Assembly: GCF_030811595.1 (NCBI RefSeq)
Contig: NZ_JAUSRB010000001.1
Location: 1,054,001 to 1,118,000 of the forward strand
DNA: 64,000 nucleotides
Reading direction: 5' to 3'
DNA from: Streptosporangium brasiliense
GTDB lineage: Bacteria > Actinomycetota > Actinomycetes > Streptosporangiales > Streptosporangiaceae
Part shown: positions 35,672-43,799 of the stretch, piece by piece
How positions within the stretch are numbered: the stretch's first letter is position 1
Layout of the letters: each line of letters begins with the position of its first letter
Made by a program: the position numbers and the translations under genes
The notes under the pieces: generated by a model
What the model was told of the DNA's origin: nothing
Database searches by the model: none
What the model saw: only the letters and a program-made list of their open reading frames with translations

Positions 35672-36994
35672 ATGAGTTCAGCCGGAGAGGGCCTGTCTCG
35701 TCCGTTACCCGAGCAGGTTCGCTTACATGTGGTGGAGCTGGCATCCCAGATCCTGGGGTCGATGCCCTCGTCCGCCGTGCCCCTGCCGCTCAGGGGAATC
35801 GCCAGGTTCGATCCTCGCAAACGCGCCAAATTGGGCAGCGCGCCGATCGCCGCCCAGCTGGAGAGCGACAAGGAGTTCCGGGAGCTGGTCGCCGAGGCGC
35901 TGGGCACCGGCTGGCCCGAGCTGGTCGCGAGCCTCGCCGAGGGCGTCGTGCCGCCGGCCGCCGAGCCCGTCCTGGTCGCCGCCGCCGCCTACCTCACCCG
36001 GCCTCCCGGGTGGGTGGAGATGGTGGAGGTCGCCCGCGCGGACCTGGAGCAGTCGGCCGCCGCGGCCGAGGGCTCGGCCCAGGAGCAGACCCTCAACCGG
36101 CTGCGCGAGCAGCTCGCCGCGCAGAAGAGCTCGGCCAAGGAGGAGTCCGACCGGCTGCGCGAGCAGCTCAAGGCGGCCCGCTCGGAGATCTCCGACCTGC
36201 GCCGCAAGCTGCACGACGCCCGAGAGAGGGCCAGGGCGGCCGACGCGCGGGCCGCCGAGGTGGAGGAGGCCGCGCAGGAGATCAAGGCCGCCGCCGCGTC
36301 GGCGGGCAGCGCGGGGGAGAGCGAGCTGCGCCGTCTCCGCGAGCGTCTGGCCGACGCCGAACGGCAGCTGGAGGCCACCCGCCGGGCCGCCCGCGAGGGC
36401 CGGAGCGTGGAGGACACCAAGGTCCGCATGCTGCTCGACGCGCTCCAGGACGCCGCCGCCGGGCTGCGCAGGGAGCTCGCCCTGCCCTCCAGCATCAGCA
36501 GGCCCGCCGACTCGGTGGTCTCGGTCGCGCCTGGCCGGCAGGGGGTCCAGGCGGTGCCCGCCAGGGCGCTCGCCGACGACGACCCGGTCCTGCTCGACCA
36601 ACTGCTCGCCCTGCCGCAGATCCACCTGATCGTGGACGGCTACAACGTGACCAAGACCGGCTACGGCACGCTCACCCTCGCCGACCAGCGCAACCGCCTG
36701 CTCACCGGTCTCGGGGCGCTTTATGCGCAGACGCGCACCGAGCTGACCTGCGTCTTCGACGGCGCCGAGCTGAACGGCCCGGTCCCGGTGTCGGCCCCCC
36801 GGGGGGTCCGGGTGATGTTCAGCGCGCCCGGCCAGATCGCCGACGACCTGATCCGCCAGCTGGTCCGCGCCGAGCCCGCCGGCCGGGCCGTCGCGGTGGT
36901 CTCCTCCGACCGCGAGGTGGCCGAGTCGGTCCGCCGGATGGGCGCGCGGCCGGTCCCGTCGGGCCTGCTCCTGCGCCGTCTGGGGCGCGGCTGA
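35672..36994 (+). CDS. NYN domain-containing protein with coiled coil
   Basis: 440 residues. The N-terminal 120 residues form a helical domain, with 'ARFDPRKRAKLG' in the actinobacterial family. A coiled coil follows at about 125-260 with many Glu/Arg/Ala heptads. The C-terminal NYN (PIN-like, YacP/Rae1-type) nuclease domain from about 315 shows 'IHLIVDGYNVTKTGYG', 'CVFDGAEL' and 'AVVSSDREVAE', supplying the conserved acidic residues. Such domains act as RNases; Rae1 cuts ribosome-bound mRNA in Bacillus. The target here is unknown. GTG 35669 is an alternative start. Confidence 0.87.
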   Translation: MSSAGEGLSRPLPEQVRLHVVELASQILGSMPSSAVPLPLRGIARFDPRKRAKLGSAPIAAQLESDKEFRELVAEALGTGWPELVASLAEGVVPPAAEPVLVAAAAYLTRPPGWVEMVEVARADLEQSAAAAEGSAQEQTLNRLREQLAAQKSSAKEESDRLREQLKAARSEISDLRRKLHDARERARAADARAAEVEEAAQEIKAAAASAGSAGESELRRLRERLADAERQLEATRRAAREGRSVEDTKVRMLLDALQDAAAGLRRELALPSSISRPADSVVSVAPGRQGVQAVPARALADDDPVLLDQLLALPQIHLIVDGYNVTKTGYGTLTLADQRNRLLTGLGALYAQTRTELTCVFDGAELNGPVPVSAPRGVRVMFSAPGQIADDLIRQLVRAEPAGRAVAVVSSDREVAESVRRMGARPVPSGLLLRRLGRG

Positions 36995-37040
36995 ACCTTT
37001 AGGCCGTATGGTGCGTCGGATCACACTGGAGGTTGATCCG

Positions 37041-37655
37041 ATGAAGATGACCATCGCGCTGGTATGCGCCGCTCTCGTGGCGGGCACGGCCGCCGCCGCC
37101 CCCGGCATCCCCCGGGGCTTCCTGCTCTACGAGAAGGCCGCGGCCATGAAGGACAACGACCCCGAGACCAACTGGAAGGTCAGCGACTCACCGAAGGCGC
37201 GGCTCGCGCTGGACCCCTGCGGCAAGGACGCCCCGGGCAAGGCGGGACGGGTCGCCGCCCGGACGGTGACGTTCACCGGTGTCCCGGATTTCATGAAGGT
37301 CGAGCAGGTGGTCCTGTACGGCTCCAGGGCGGCCGCGGAGCAGGCCATGGCCCAGGTGCGCGCGGCCCTGTCCGCGTGCCGGGCCCGGACCGACAGCGGC
37401 TCCAGCTACCGATACGTCTCCACGGCCGTGGCCGGGCTCGGCGACGACGCCCTGAAGGTCTCCGGGCAGGTCTACTACGGCGGGAAGGTCGGCGTCGGCG
37501 GGGACCGGAGCGTGGTCGTCCGCAAGGGCAGCGCCGTCCTGGTCTACCTCTGGGCCGGGGAGTACGCCAAGCCGGTCAAGCGCGACTGGGCCGACCAGCT
37601 GCGGGACGCCACCAAGATGACCGCGAAGATCTGCGGGATCGCGGCCTGCGCTTGA
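37041..37655 (+). CDS. Secreted protein of unknown function
   Basis: 204 residues from ATG with GGAGG 8 bases upstream. Signal peptide MKMTIALVCAALVAGTAAAA, then a soluble domain with paired cysteines (near 59 and 113, plus two near the C-terminus). The pattern 'GLGDDALKVSGQVYYGG....VVVRKGSAVLVYLW' resembles the extracellular PknH-type sensor fold, but the match is weak and by eye only. I do not assign a function. It lies 46 bases after the NYN gene stop, in the same direction. Confidence 0.78.
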   Translation: MKMTIALVCAALVAGTAAAAPGIPRGFLLYEKAAAMKDNDPETNWKVSDSPKARLALDPCGKDAPGKAGRVAARTVTFTGVPDFMKVEQVVLYGSRAAAEQAMAQVRAALSACRARTDSGSSYRYVSTAVAGLGDDALKVSGQVYYGGKVGVGGDRSVVVRKGSAVLVYLWAGEYAKPVKRDWADQLRDATKMTAKICGIAACA

Positions 37656-37758
37656 CCGTCACCTGCGGTTAAACGAGCAAATCAGCCAAAAAGGTGAGCT
37701 GACCCTTACTAGTTCTGTACTATTCCGCCCAGGTCTTTGCACTTGGGGAGGCGGCACT

Positions 37759-38751
37759 GTGGCCGTGGCAGGTATGCCGGTTGGATTCAGGCGGATGCCG
37801 ATGGCCGCAGGGCTGGCCCTCGCGCTGCTCCTGCTGCCGGTCGGCGGGGCTCTCGCCGAGCCGAAACCGACGGTCGCTCAGGCCAAGAAGAAGCTGGACA
37901 AGCTCAACGAGCAGGCCGACAAGGTCGTCGAGAAGTACAACCAGGCCGGCGAGAAGCTGAAGAAGGCCCGGAAGAAGTACGAGACGCTCAACACCGATCT
38001 CACGCGTCAGAACGCCAAGGTCGCCGGGCTCCGCCAGGAGCTGGTCACGATGGCCGTCAGCAGCTACCAGCTCGCCGGTGTGACCGGCTGGCAGGGTCTG
38101 ATGAGCCAGCCCGACCCCGGGCTGCTGCTGGGCGGCCTGGCCAGGGCCGAGCAGATGTCCGCCGCCCGCGCCCGCTCCCTGGAGGCCTTCGACGAGGCCA
38201 ACAAGGCGCTGCGCGACAACCGCGACAAGGCCAAGGTCGCCCTGGGCGAGGCCGACGCGACACGCGACGAGCTGGCCGCGGAGAAGGCCAAGGTCGAGAA
38301 GATGGTCAGGGCCCAGACCAAGCTGCTGCGCGAGCTCGGCACCTTCAAGACCGGCAACCCCAACAGCACCGGGATCCAGTACAAGGGCCCGGCCTCGGGC
38401 AACGCCCGGGCCGCCCTGGACTTCGCCTTCGCCCAGATCGGCAAGCCGTACCAGTACGGAGGCACGGGTCCGGGCGGCTGGGACTGCTCCGGCCTCGTCC
38501 AGGCGTCCTGGCGCAGCGGCGGCGTCAGCCTCCCCCGCACGACCTGGGAGCAGTGGAGCTGGGGCGCGAGCCGCAAGGTCTCACTGAGCGAGCTCCAGGC
38601 CGGAGACCTCATCTTCAGCGAGGGCCTGGGCCACGTGAGCATCTACGCCGGCAACGGCCGGATCGTCCACGCCCCGCAGACCGGAGACGTCGTCAAGGTC
38701 GTCCCCCTGTCGGCCTACGGCCGCCGCCTGGTCGGGGCCGTCCGCCCCTGA
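37759..38751 (+). CDS. NlpC/P60 endopeptidase with N-terminal coiled coil (RipA-like)
   Basis: 330 residues from GTG (GGGGAGG 8 bases upstream). Signal peptide to about residue 33 (GGALA-EPKP). Coiled coil covers about 40-195. The C40 peptidase domain covers about 215-330, with catalytic C243 (WDCSGLVQ), H292 (GHVSIY) and H304. It cleaves peptidoglycan stem peptides between D-Glu and the diamino acid, and the coiled coil probably keeps it auto-inhibited or docks it to a partner. A possible -10 TACTAT lies in the leader. Confidence 0.92.
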   Translation: MAVAGMPVGFRRMPMAAGLALALLLLPVGGALAEPKPTVAQAKKKLDKLNEQADKVVEKYNQAGEKLKKARKKYETLNTDLTRQNAKVAGLRQELVTMAVSSYQLAGVTGWQGLMSQPDPGLLLGGLARAEQMSAARARSLEAFDEANKALRDNRDKAKVALGEADATRDELAAEKAKVEKMVRAQTKLLRELGTFKTGNPNSTGIQYKGPASGNARAALDFAFAQIGKPYQYGGTGPGGWDCSGLVQASWRSGGVSLPRTTWEQWSWGASRKVSLSELQAGDLIFSEGLGHVSIYAGNGRIVHAPQTGDVVKVVPLSAYGRRLVGAVRP

Positions 38752-39033
38752 CGGCCGGTCTCCCGGAGCAGCCGCCCGCTGTTCTTGCCCGCCGGGCGCC
38801 TGCGCTTGTTCTTGACCGCCGGGCGCCTGCGATGGCTGTCCGTCCCTGATGGCCTCTCCTGGAGCGTCCGTCCGCCCCGACCGCCGGTCTCCCGGAGTGT
38901 CCGGCCGCCCCTGACAGCCAGGCGCTTGGAGCAGCCGGCCGCTCCGGGCCAGGCGTACGGCCCTGCCTCAGGTCCGCCGGACGCCCCTCGCCGCGGCTCT
39001 CGTGAGAGGCGTCCGCGTTCAGCGGAGGCGTCG
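38752..39033. repeat. Gap with degenerate direct repeats
   Basis: TTCTTG(C/A)CCGCCGGGCGCCTGCG occurs twice in tandem near 38780-38830, and GCCGGTCTCCCGGAG occurs near 38755 and again near 38882. Variants of GTCCGTCC/GTCCGGCC are scattered between. No convincing gene. Confidence 0.5.
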
Positions 39034-39414
39034 ATGCCTCGCGCGGCCGCCCGGGACCCGGGAGGTCTGGCGGCCACCACCGCCACGGCCTACGACACGG
39101 CGGGCCGGACCGCCGGGACTACCCGGCCCGGGGGCGTGGGGCGGGCCCCGCCCCCGGCCGTGCTCTCCCACGACCCGGGCACCGGCAGGGTGCTGGAGGA
39201 GCGGCGAGTCGACGGCGCGGGCACGTTCACCGCCCGCTACGGCGAGGAGGGGGTCTTCGACGCCGACGCCGACGCCGACCGGAGCCGCCTGGCGGCGATC
39301 ACCGCGGAGGCGGACAACGCCTGCGAGTCCTGGCCTGGCGACCCGCTCCGCCGACGGGGATCGAAGATCGCAATAAGTGTGACTGATGTTACAGAAAAGA
39401 CGATCTTCACATGA
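39034..39414 (+). CDS. Possible small or decayed protein with YD/RHS-like repeats
   Basis: 126 residues from ATG, with GGAGG 5 bases upstream. 'ATAYDTAGRTAGTTRPGG' followed by 'VLSHDPGTGRVLEERRVDG' resembles two YD (RHS) repeats, as in cell-surface and toxin-delivery RHS proteins, where they occur in dozens. Here there are only about two, with no signal peptide and an unrelated tail. It could be a remnant of a larger RHS gene or a chance frame. GC falls in the last third. Low confidence. Confidence 0.35.
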   Translation: MPRAAARDPGGLAATTATAYDTAGRTAGTTRPGGVGRAPPPAVLSHDPGTGRVLEERRVDGAGTFTARYGEEGVFDADADADRSRLAAITAEADNACESWPGDPLRRRGSKIAISVTDVTEKTIFT

Positions 39415-39587
39415 TGCTCAGGAGAATGTGACGAGAGTCATAACGGGATAAGAGAACCGCCTATCACGCAGGGATTACGGAACTTCGGAAGTTCTTATCG
39501 ATCTCCATTTCCTTTGCATTGCTTTGCTGAAATTTGGGGATCGGAGTACCTTCTGGCGTCGCGGTGGCACGCCATGTCACCGCGATG

Positions 39588-39808
39588 GATGCCTGCCCGG
39601 AAGCCGGCATTCCGCTAAAGAATCCAACTGGCCGCCGCTCCCCTGAGGGGTCGGACCCCACCCGCGGCGGCCTGCCGAATCCGTGCAGCCAGGAGGCATG
39701 GAACCGGGGACCCAAGGGCCCTCAAGGTATGGCCAGGGGTGAATCGGCATATGTCATGCCGTAGGGCGACTTCCCCGCCCGAATCCGTCAGCTAACCCGG
39801 TAGGCATC
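39588..39808 (+). ncRNA. Cyclic di-AMP riboswitch (ydaO/yuaA type)
   Basis: The leader of the next gene holds the ydaO consensus blocks in order: GGAACCGGGGACCCAA, then CAGGGGTGAATCGG, then AGGGCGACTTCC with CGCCCGAA, and GTCAGCTAACCCGGTAGGC. GATGCCT (39588-39594) and AGGCATC (39802-39808) can pair as the closing P1 stem. In other actinobacteria this class precedes rpf and NlpC/P60 cell-wall hydrolase genes and lowers expression when c-di-AMP is high. The SD of the gene is only 12 bases after P1. No T-run terminator is seen in between. Confidence 0.92.
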
Positions 39809-39831
39809 AGTGGAAGTCCCAAGGAGAAATC

Positions 39832-40422
39832 CTGTCTACCACCCTGCGTAACCCTCGTCTGTCGCGCCTTGCCCGCCTTTCCCTCGGCGGTGTCGCACTC
39901 ACCCTGACCGCCTCCTCCGGAGCGGTCGCGCTGGGCTCCGCGGCGGCACAGGCGGAGACGGACAACGTGCATGTCATCCAGGTCAAAAGCACCGCGAAGG
40001 CCGCCAAGGCCGGGACGGGCAGGACCAGGAAGGCCGGCACGAGCAAGGTCGCACGACAGAAGGCGAAGGCGGCCAAGGCCGTCTCGGCGGCCACGAAGCA
40101 GATCGGCGATCCGTACCGGTGGGGAGCCTCCGGTCCCGGCGCGTTCGACTGCTCCGGGCTCGTCCAGTACGCGTGGCGCAAGGCCGGCGTCTCCCTCCCC
40201 CGGATCACGCACAGCCAGTACCGCGCCGTCAGGAAGAAGGTCTCGTGGCGCAGCCTGCGCCCCGGTGACCTGCTGTTCTTCTACGGCAAGGGCCACGTGG
40301 GCATGTATGTCGGCAAGGGCAAGATGGTCCACTCGCCGAGCAGCGGCAAGACGGTCCGGACCGTGCGGCTGAAGGGGTACTACAAGTCCTCCTTCGCCGG
40401 AGCGGTCCGCCCCGGCGGCTGA
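39832..40422 (+). CDS. NlpC/P60 cell-wall endopeptidase, CTG start
   Basis: 196 residues. AAGGAG (39821-39826) is 5 bases before CTG at 39832, and reading from CTG gives a complete signal peptide (MSTTLRNPRLSRLARLSLGG, then a hydrophobic core, and cleavage near SAAAQA). No ATG, GTG or TTG lies in frame between the upstream stop (39793) and GTG 39967, which would remove the signal. After a Lys/Ala-rich linker comes a C40 domain with C107 (FDCSGLVQ), H155 (GHVGMY) and H167. It is a secreted peptidoglycan hydrolase under c-di-AMP riboswitch control, which fits osmotic or spore-wall regulation. Confidence 0.88.
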   Translation: MSTTLRNPRLSRLARLSLGGVALTLTASSGAVALGSAAAQAETDNVHVIQVKSTAKAAKAGTGRTRKAGTSKVARQKAKAAKAVSAATKQIGDPYRWGASGPGAFDCSGLVQYAWRKAGVSLPRITHSQYRAVRKKVSWRSLRPGDLLFFYGKGHVGMYVGKGKMVHSPSSGKTVRTVRLKGYYKSSFAGAVRPGG

Positions 40423-40450
40423 CGGAGGGAATCGGCCCCGCCCATCCCCG

Positions 40451-40513
40451 GTGGATGGACGGGGCCGCTCCATGTCCGTCGAGTGGATGGACGGGCCGCT
40501 CCGTGTCCGTCGA
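40451..40513. repeat. Tandem 32-bp duplication
   Basis: Copy 1 is 40451-40482 and copy 2 is 40483-40513. Both read GTGGATGGACGGG, then GCCGCTCC(A/G)TGTCC and GTCGA, with one G missing in the second. It lies between the NlpC gene and the metallohydrolase gene, just before the latter's putative promoter. Confidence 0.85.
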
Positions 40514-40528
40514 GTAGCATCGACTCAT

Positions 40529-41314
40529 ATGTCCGCCCCGAGAGGGCGCCGCGCCGTGCTCACCGGGATGCTGGCGCTGATGGGCGCCGGCCTGACCGCC
40601 GGAGCGGGACCGCTCCCGCAGCGGACGCGCGACCCCTGGCCCGGCTCCGCCACCATGGTCCGCGGCGAGCACTCCGTCGTGATCGGCCACCACGTCCCCC
40701 GGGCCGACCTCCGCGACCTGGCGTCGCGGGCCGACCGCGCCGGCCGCGCCGTCGGGCGGATCTGGGGGCCGGTCCGGCCGGTGATCCTCTTTCCCGCCAC
40801 CGACGCCGAGGCGGCGGCGCTCGCGGGCGCCGGGAGCACCGGCGGCCTGGCCGCGATGGCCACCGCCGACCGGGTGATCGTCCTGCCGTCGGGCTACGCG
40901 GAGCTCAGCGAGGTCGGCCGGGACGTGGTGATCGCCCACGAGCTCACGCACGTGGCCACCGGCGCGACCAGGGGCGGCCGGGTGCCGGCGTGGCTGTCGG
41001 AGGGGTTCGCCGACTACGTGGGATACCGCGACGCCGGGATCGGGGTCCGCGAGGCCGCCGCGGAGCTGGCCGAGGAGGTGCGCGCGGGCACCCTGCCCGC
41101 CCGGCTGCCGGAGGCCGCCGACTTCGCCCCCGGCGCGCCGCGGCTGGCGCAGTCCTACGAGGAGGCCTGGCTCGCCTGCCGCTACATCGCGGAGCGCTTC
41201 GGCGAGAAGGCGCTGGTGAGGCTCTACGGTAGCGATGTCGGCAGCGCACTGGGCCTGTCGCGGGCGGAGCTCACCGCCGCCTGGCGTGACCACCTCCGGA
41301 GGGAACTGGCATGA
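40529..41314 (+). CDS. Peptidase MA-like zinc metallohydrolase, exported
   Basis: 261 residues. Signal or twin-arginine-like N-terminus 'RGRRAVLTGMLALMGAGLTAGAG'. The zinc motif HELTH (H137, E138, H141) is followed by 'PAWLSEGFADYVGY' with E158 as third ligand, typical of M1/MA-clan 'peptidase MA family' proteins of actinobacteria. The substrate is unknown. TAGCAT lies eight bases before the ATG, a possible leaderless promoter. It overlaps the next metallopeptidase gene by 4 bases (ATGA). Confidence 0.87.
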   Translation: MSAPRGRRAVLTGMLALMGAGLTAGAGPLPQRTRDPWPGSATMVRGEHSVVIGHHVPRADLRDLASRADRAGRAVGRIWGPVRPVILFPATDAEAAALAGAGSTGGLAAMATADRVIVLPSGYAELSEVGRDVVIAHELTHVATGATRGGRVPAWLSEGFADYVGYRDAGIGVREAAAELAEEVRAGTLPARLPEAADFAPGAPRLAQSYEEAWLACRYIAERFGEKALVRLYGSDVGSALGLSRAELTAAWRDHLRRELA

Positions 41315-42588
41315 CGACGGTCGTGACGGAGGCGCGCCCGGGGGTCCGGGCGGCCGGGTGGGCGCTGGCCGCCCTCGGCGTGGCCACGCTGGCGATCGTG
41401 GCGCTGACCACGCCCTGGCGGGCCCTGCCCGCCGCGGCCCCGCCCGTCGCCCCGGACCCGGCCCGGGACTTCACCCCCGACCAGATCGCCCGCTCCGAGG
41501 CCTTCGACGCCGTGCTCAGCGCGCCCGCCTACCTGTCGCTGGGCCTGACCCTGGTGGTGGCCGGGCTTCTGGTGGCCACCCCGCTGGGCGCGCGGCTGCT
41601 GGGCCGGCTGCGGGGGCCGTGGTGGCTGCGGGTGCTGCTCGGCGTCCTCGCGCTGTCGGCGGCGACGCAGATCCTGCGCTGGCCACTGGGCATGTGGTCG
41701 GAGACCTACCTGCGCGAGTTCGGCCTGTCCACCCAGCACTGGCCGGACTGGACGGCCGACCGGCTCAAGAACATCGGCATCCAGGCCGGGCTGAGCGCGA
41801 TCATGGTGCTCGCGGTGGTGGCGCTGGCGCGCCGCTACCGGCGCTGGTGGATCCCCGCGGCCGTCGGCGCGTTCGTGCTGACCGTGGCCGCCTCCTTCAC
41901 CTACCCGGTGCTGATCGAGCCGGTCTTCAACGACTTCACGCCGATGCCCGCCGGACAGCTCCGCGACGACCTGCTCGCCATGGCCGACCGCGACGGCGTG
42001 CCCGTCGAGGACGTCCTCGTCGCCGACGCCTCCCGGCGGACCACCGCGCTCAACGCCTACGTCTCCGGGTTCGGCGCGACCCGCAGGATCGTGGTCTACG
42101 ACACGCTGCTGCGGGCCCCCGCGGACGAGGTCGAGCTGGTGGTCGCGCACGAGCTGGGCCACGCCAAGGCCGGTGACGTGCTGTACGGCACGCTCGTCGG
42201 CGGCCTGGGCGCGGCCTGCGGGGCGTGCCTGCTCTATCTGGTGACGTCCTGGGGGCCGGTACGGCGGCGCACCGGGATCGCCTCGGTGGCCGACCCGAGG
42301 GCGGCCGGCCTGCTCGTGGGGCTGCTGAGCCTGGCCACGGTCCTGTCCGGGCCGGCGCAGAACCTGGTCAGCAGGCACATCGAGGCCCGCGCCGACGCGC
42401 ACGCGCTGGACCTGACCAGGGACCCGGCGGTGTTCGTGTCCATGCAGAAACGGCTGTCGGTCACCAACATCTCGGACCTGTCGCCGGACGGCGTCGAATA
42501 CGTGCTCTACGTCTCACATCCCACCGCGCCGCAGCGCATCGCCATGGCGCGTTCCTGGGCCCTGCTGAACGGCATGCAGGAGCCGTGA
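41311..42588 (+). CDS. M48 family (Ste24-like) membrane metallopeptidase
   Basis: 425 residues with six to seven hydrophobic helices. The HELGH motif (H280, E281, H284) follows the family signature 'DASRRTTALNAYVSGFGATRRIVVYDTLL'. The distal 'RHIEARADAHALDL' supplies the third ligand. This is the CAAX-protease-like branch of M48, distinct from HtpX at 2576. The role is unknown in bacteria without prenylated proteins; envelope protein quality control is likely. GGAGG precedes the ATG. Overlaps both neighbours, so it is in one operon with the upstream hydrolase and the mannosyltransferase. Confidence 0.92.
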   Translation: MTTVVTEARPGVRAAGWALAALGVATLAIVALTTPWRALPAAAPPVAPDPARDFTPDQIARSEAFDAVLSAPAYLSLGLTLVVAGLLVATPLGARLLGRLRGPWWLRVLLGVLALSAATQILRWPLGMWSETYLREFGLSTQHWPDWTADRLKNIGIQAGLSAIMVLAVVALARRYRRWWIPAAVGAFVLTVAASFTYPVLIEPVFNDFTPMPAGQLRDDLLAMADRDGVPVEDVLVADASRRTTALNAYVSGFGATRRIVVYDTLLRAPADEVELVVAHELGHAKAGDVLYGTLVGGLGAACGACLLYLVTSWGPVRRRTGIASVADPRAAGLLVGLLSLATVLSGPAQNLVSRHIEARADAHALDLTRDPAVFVSMQKRLSVTNISDLSPDGVEYVLYVSHPTAPQRIAMARSWALLNGMQEP

Positions 42589-43706
42589 ACCGTGCGCTGA
42601 TCGTCACCAACGACTTCCCGCCCAGAGCCGGCGGCATCCAGTCGTTCGTGCACGGTCTGGCCGCCTGCCTCCCGCCGGACTCGGTGACCGTCTACGCCCC
42701 GCGCTGGCCCGGCTGCGAGGCGTTCGACGCGCGGCAGCCGTATCCGGTCGTGCGGCACCCCACCTCGCTGATGCTGCCCACGCGCGGGGTCGCCCGCCGG
42801 GCCGCGGAGCTGGTCGCCGAGTTCAAGTGCGACACCGTGGTGTTCGGGGCGGCGGCCCCGCTGGGCCTGCTGGCGCCCAGGATGCGCGCCGCCGGGGCGG
42901 ACCGCGTCGTCATGGTCACCCACGGCCACGAGGCCTCCTGGGCCCAGGTCCCGCTCGCCCGCCGCCTGCTGGCCAGGATCGGCGGCCACGCCGACGTGGT
43001 CACCTACCTGGGCGACTACACCCGGCAGCGGCTGGCCCGGGTGATCCCCGCCGGCAAGCTGGTACGGCTCGCGCCCGGCGTCGACACCGGGGTGTTCCGG
43101 CCGGACGCCGGTGGGGGACAGGTGCGCGCGGCACTGGGGCTGGGGGAGCGGCCGGTCGTGGTCTGCCTGTCGCGGCTGGTGCCGCGCAAGGGACAGGACG
43201 TCCTGCTGCGGGCCTGGCCCCAGGTGCTGCGGGCCGTGCCGGACGGCGTGCTGCTGCTCGTCGGCGGCGGGCCGTACCGCAGGACCCTGGAGCGGCTGGC
43301 CCGGCCGATGGGCGGCTCGGTCAGGATCACCGGGCCGGTGTCGGCGGCGTCGCTGCCCGCCCACCTCGCCGCCGGCGACGTGTTCGCCATGCCGTGCCGC
43401 ACCCGGCTGGGCGGCATCGACGTGGAGGGACTCGGCATCGTCTACCTGGAGGCCTCCGCCAGCGGGCTGCCGGTGGTGGCCGGCTCGTCGGGCGGGGCCC
43501 CCGACGCGGTGCTGCGGGGGGAGACCGGCCTGGTCGTGGACGGGACCTCCCCGGCCGAGGTGGCCGAGGCCCTGATCGGCCTGCTCAAGGATCCGGCGCG
43601 GGCCCGGGCGATGGGAGAGCGCGGACGCGAGTGGGTCACGCGCGAGTGGGACTGGGACCTCGTCGCCGCCCGCTTCGCCCGGCTGCTCGGATCGCCGCCC
43701 CCTTAA
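42585..43706 (+). CDS. pimB: GT4 mannosyltransferase, PimB-like
   Basis: 373 residues of a GT-B glycosyltransferase. The sequence follows mycobacterial PimB' (Rv2188c) block by block: 'LIVTNDFPPRAGGIQSFVHGL', 'VFGAAAPLGLLAPRMRAAGA', 'THGHEASWAQVP', 'VVCLSRLVPRKGQDVLL' and 'FAMPCRTRLGGIDVEGLGIVYLEASA', which contains the GT4 EX7E motif. It would add the second mannose to phosphatidylinositol monomannoside at the inner membrane. The GTG start overlaps the stop of the M48 gene. Confidence 0.87.
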   Translation: MNRALIVTNDFPPRAGGIQSFVHGLAACLPPDSVTVYAPRWPGCEAFDARQPYPVVRHPTSLMLPTRGVARRAAELVAEFKCDTVVFGAAAPLGLLAPRMRAAGADRVVMVTHGHEASWAQVPLARRLLARIGGHADVVTYLGDYTRQRLARVIPAGKLVRLAPGVDTGVFRPDAGGGQVRAALGLGERPVVVCLSRLVPRKGQDVLLRAWPQVLRAVPDGVLLLVGGGPYRRTLERLARPMGGSVRITGPVSAASLPAHLAAGDVFAMPCRTRLGGIDVEGLGIVYLEASASGLPVVAGSSGGAPDAVLRGETGLVVDGTSPAEVAEALIGLLKDPARARAMGERGREWVTREWDWDLVAARFARLLGSPPP

Positions 43707-43799
43707 GGCATGTCCCGTGGATCTCTCGCACCGGCCCGGCCGGCCCGCCGCGCACGCCGGAGCGGACCGGGGGCGCGGCGCGGGCCGTACAGGGGGGCG

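Noticed and set aside
40461-40530. Longer N-terminus of the peptidase MA gene through the 32-bp repeats
   Set aside because: It would translate the tandem duplication and put charged sequence before the signal segment; ATG 40529 is preferred.
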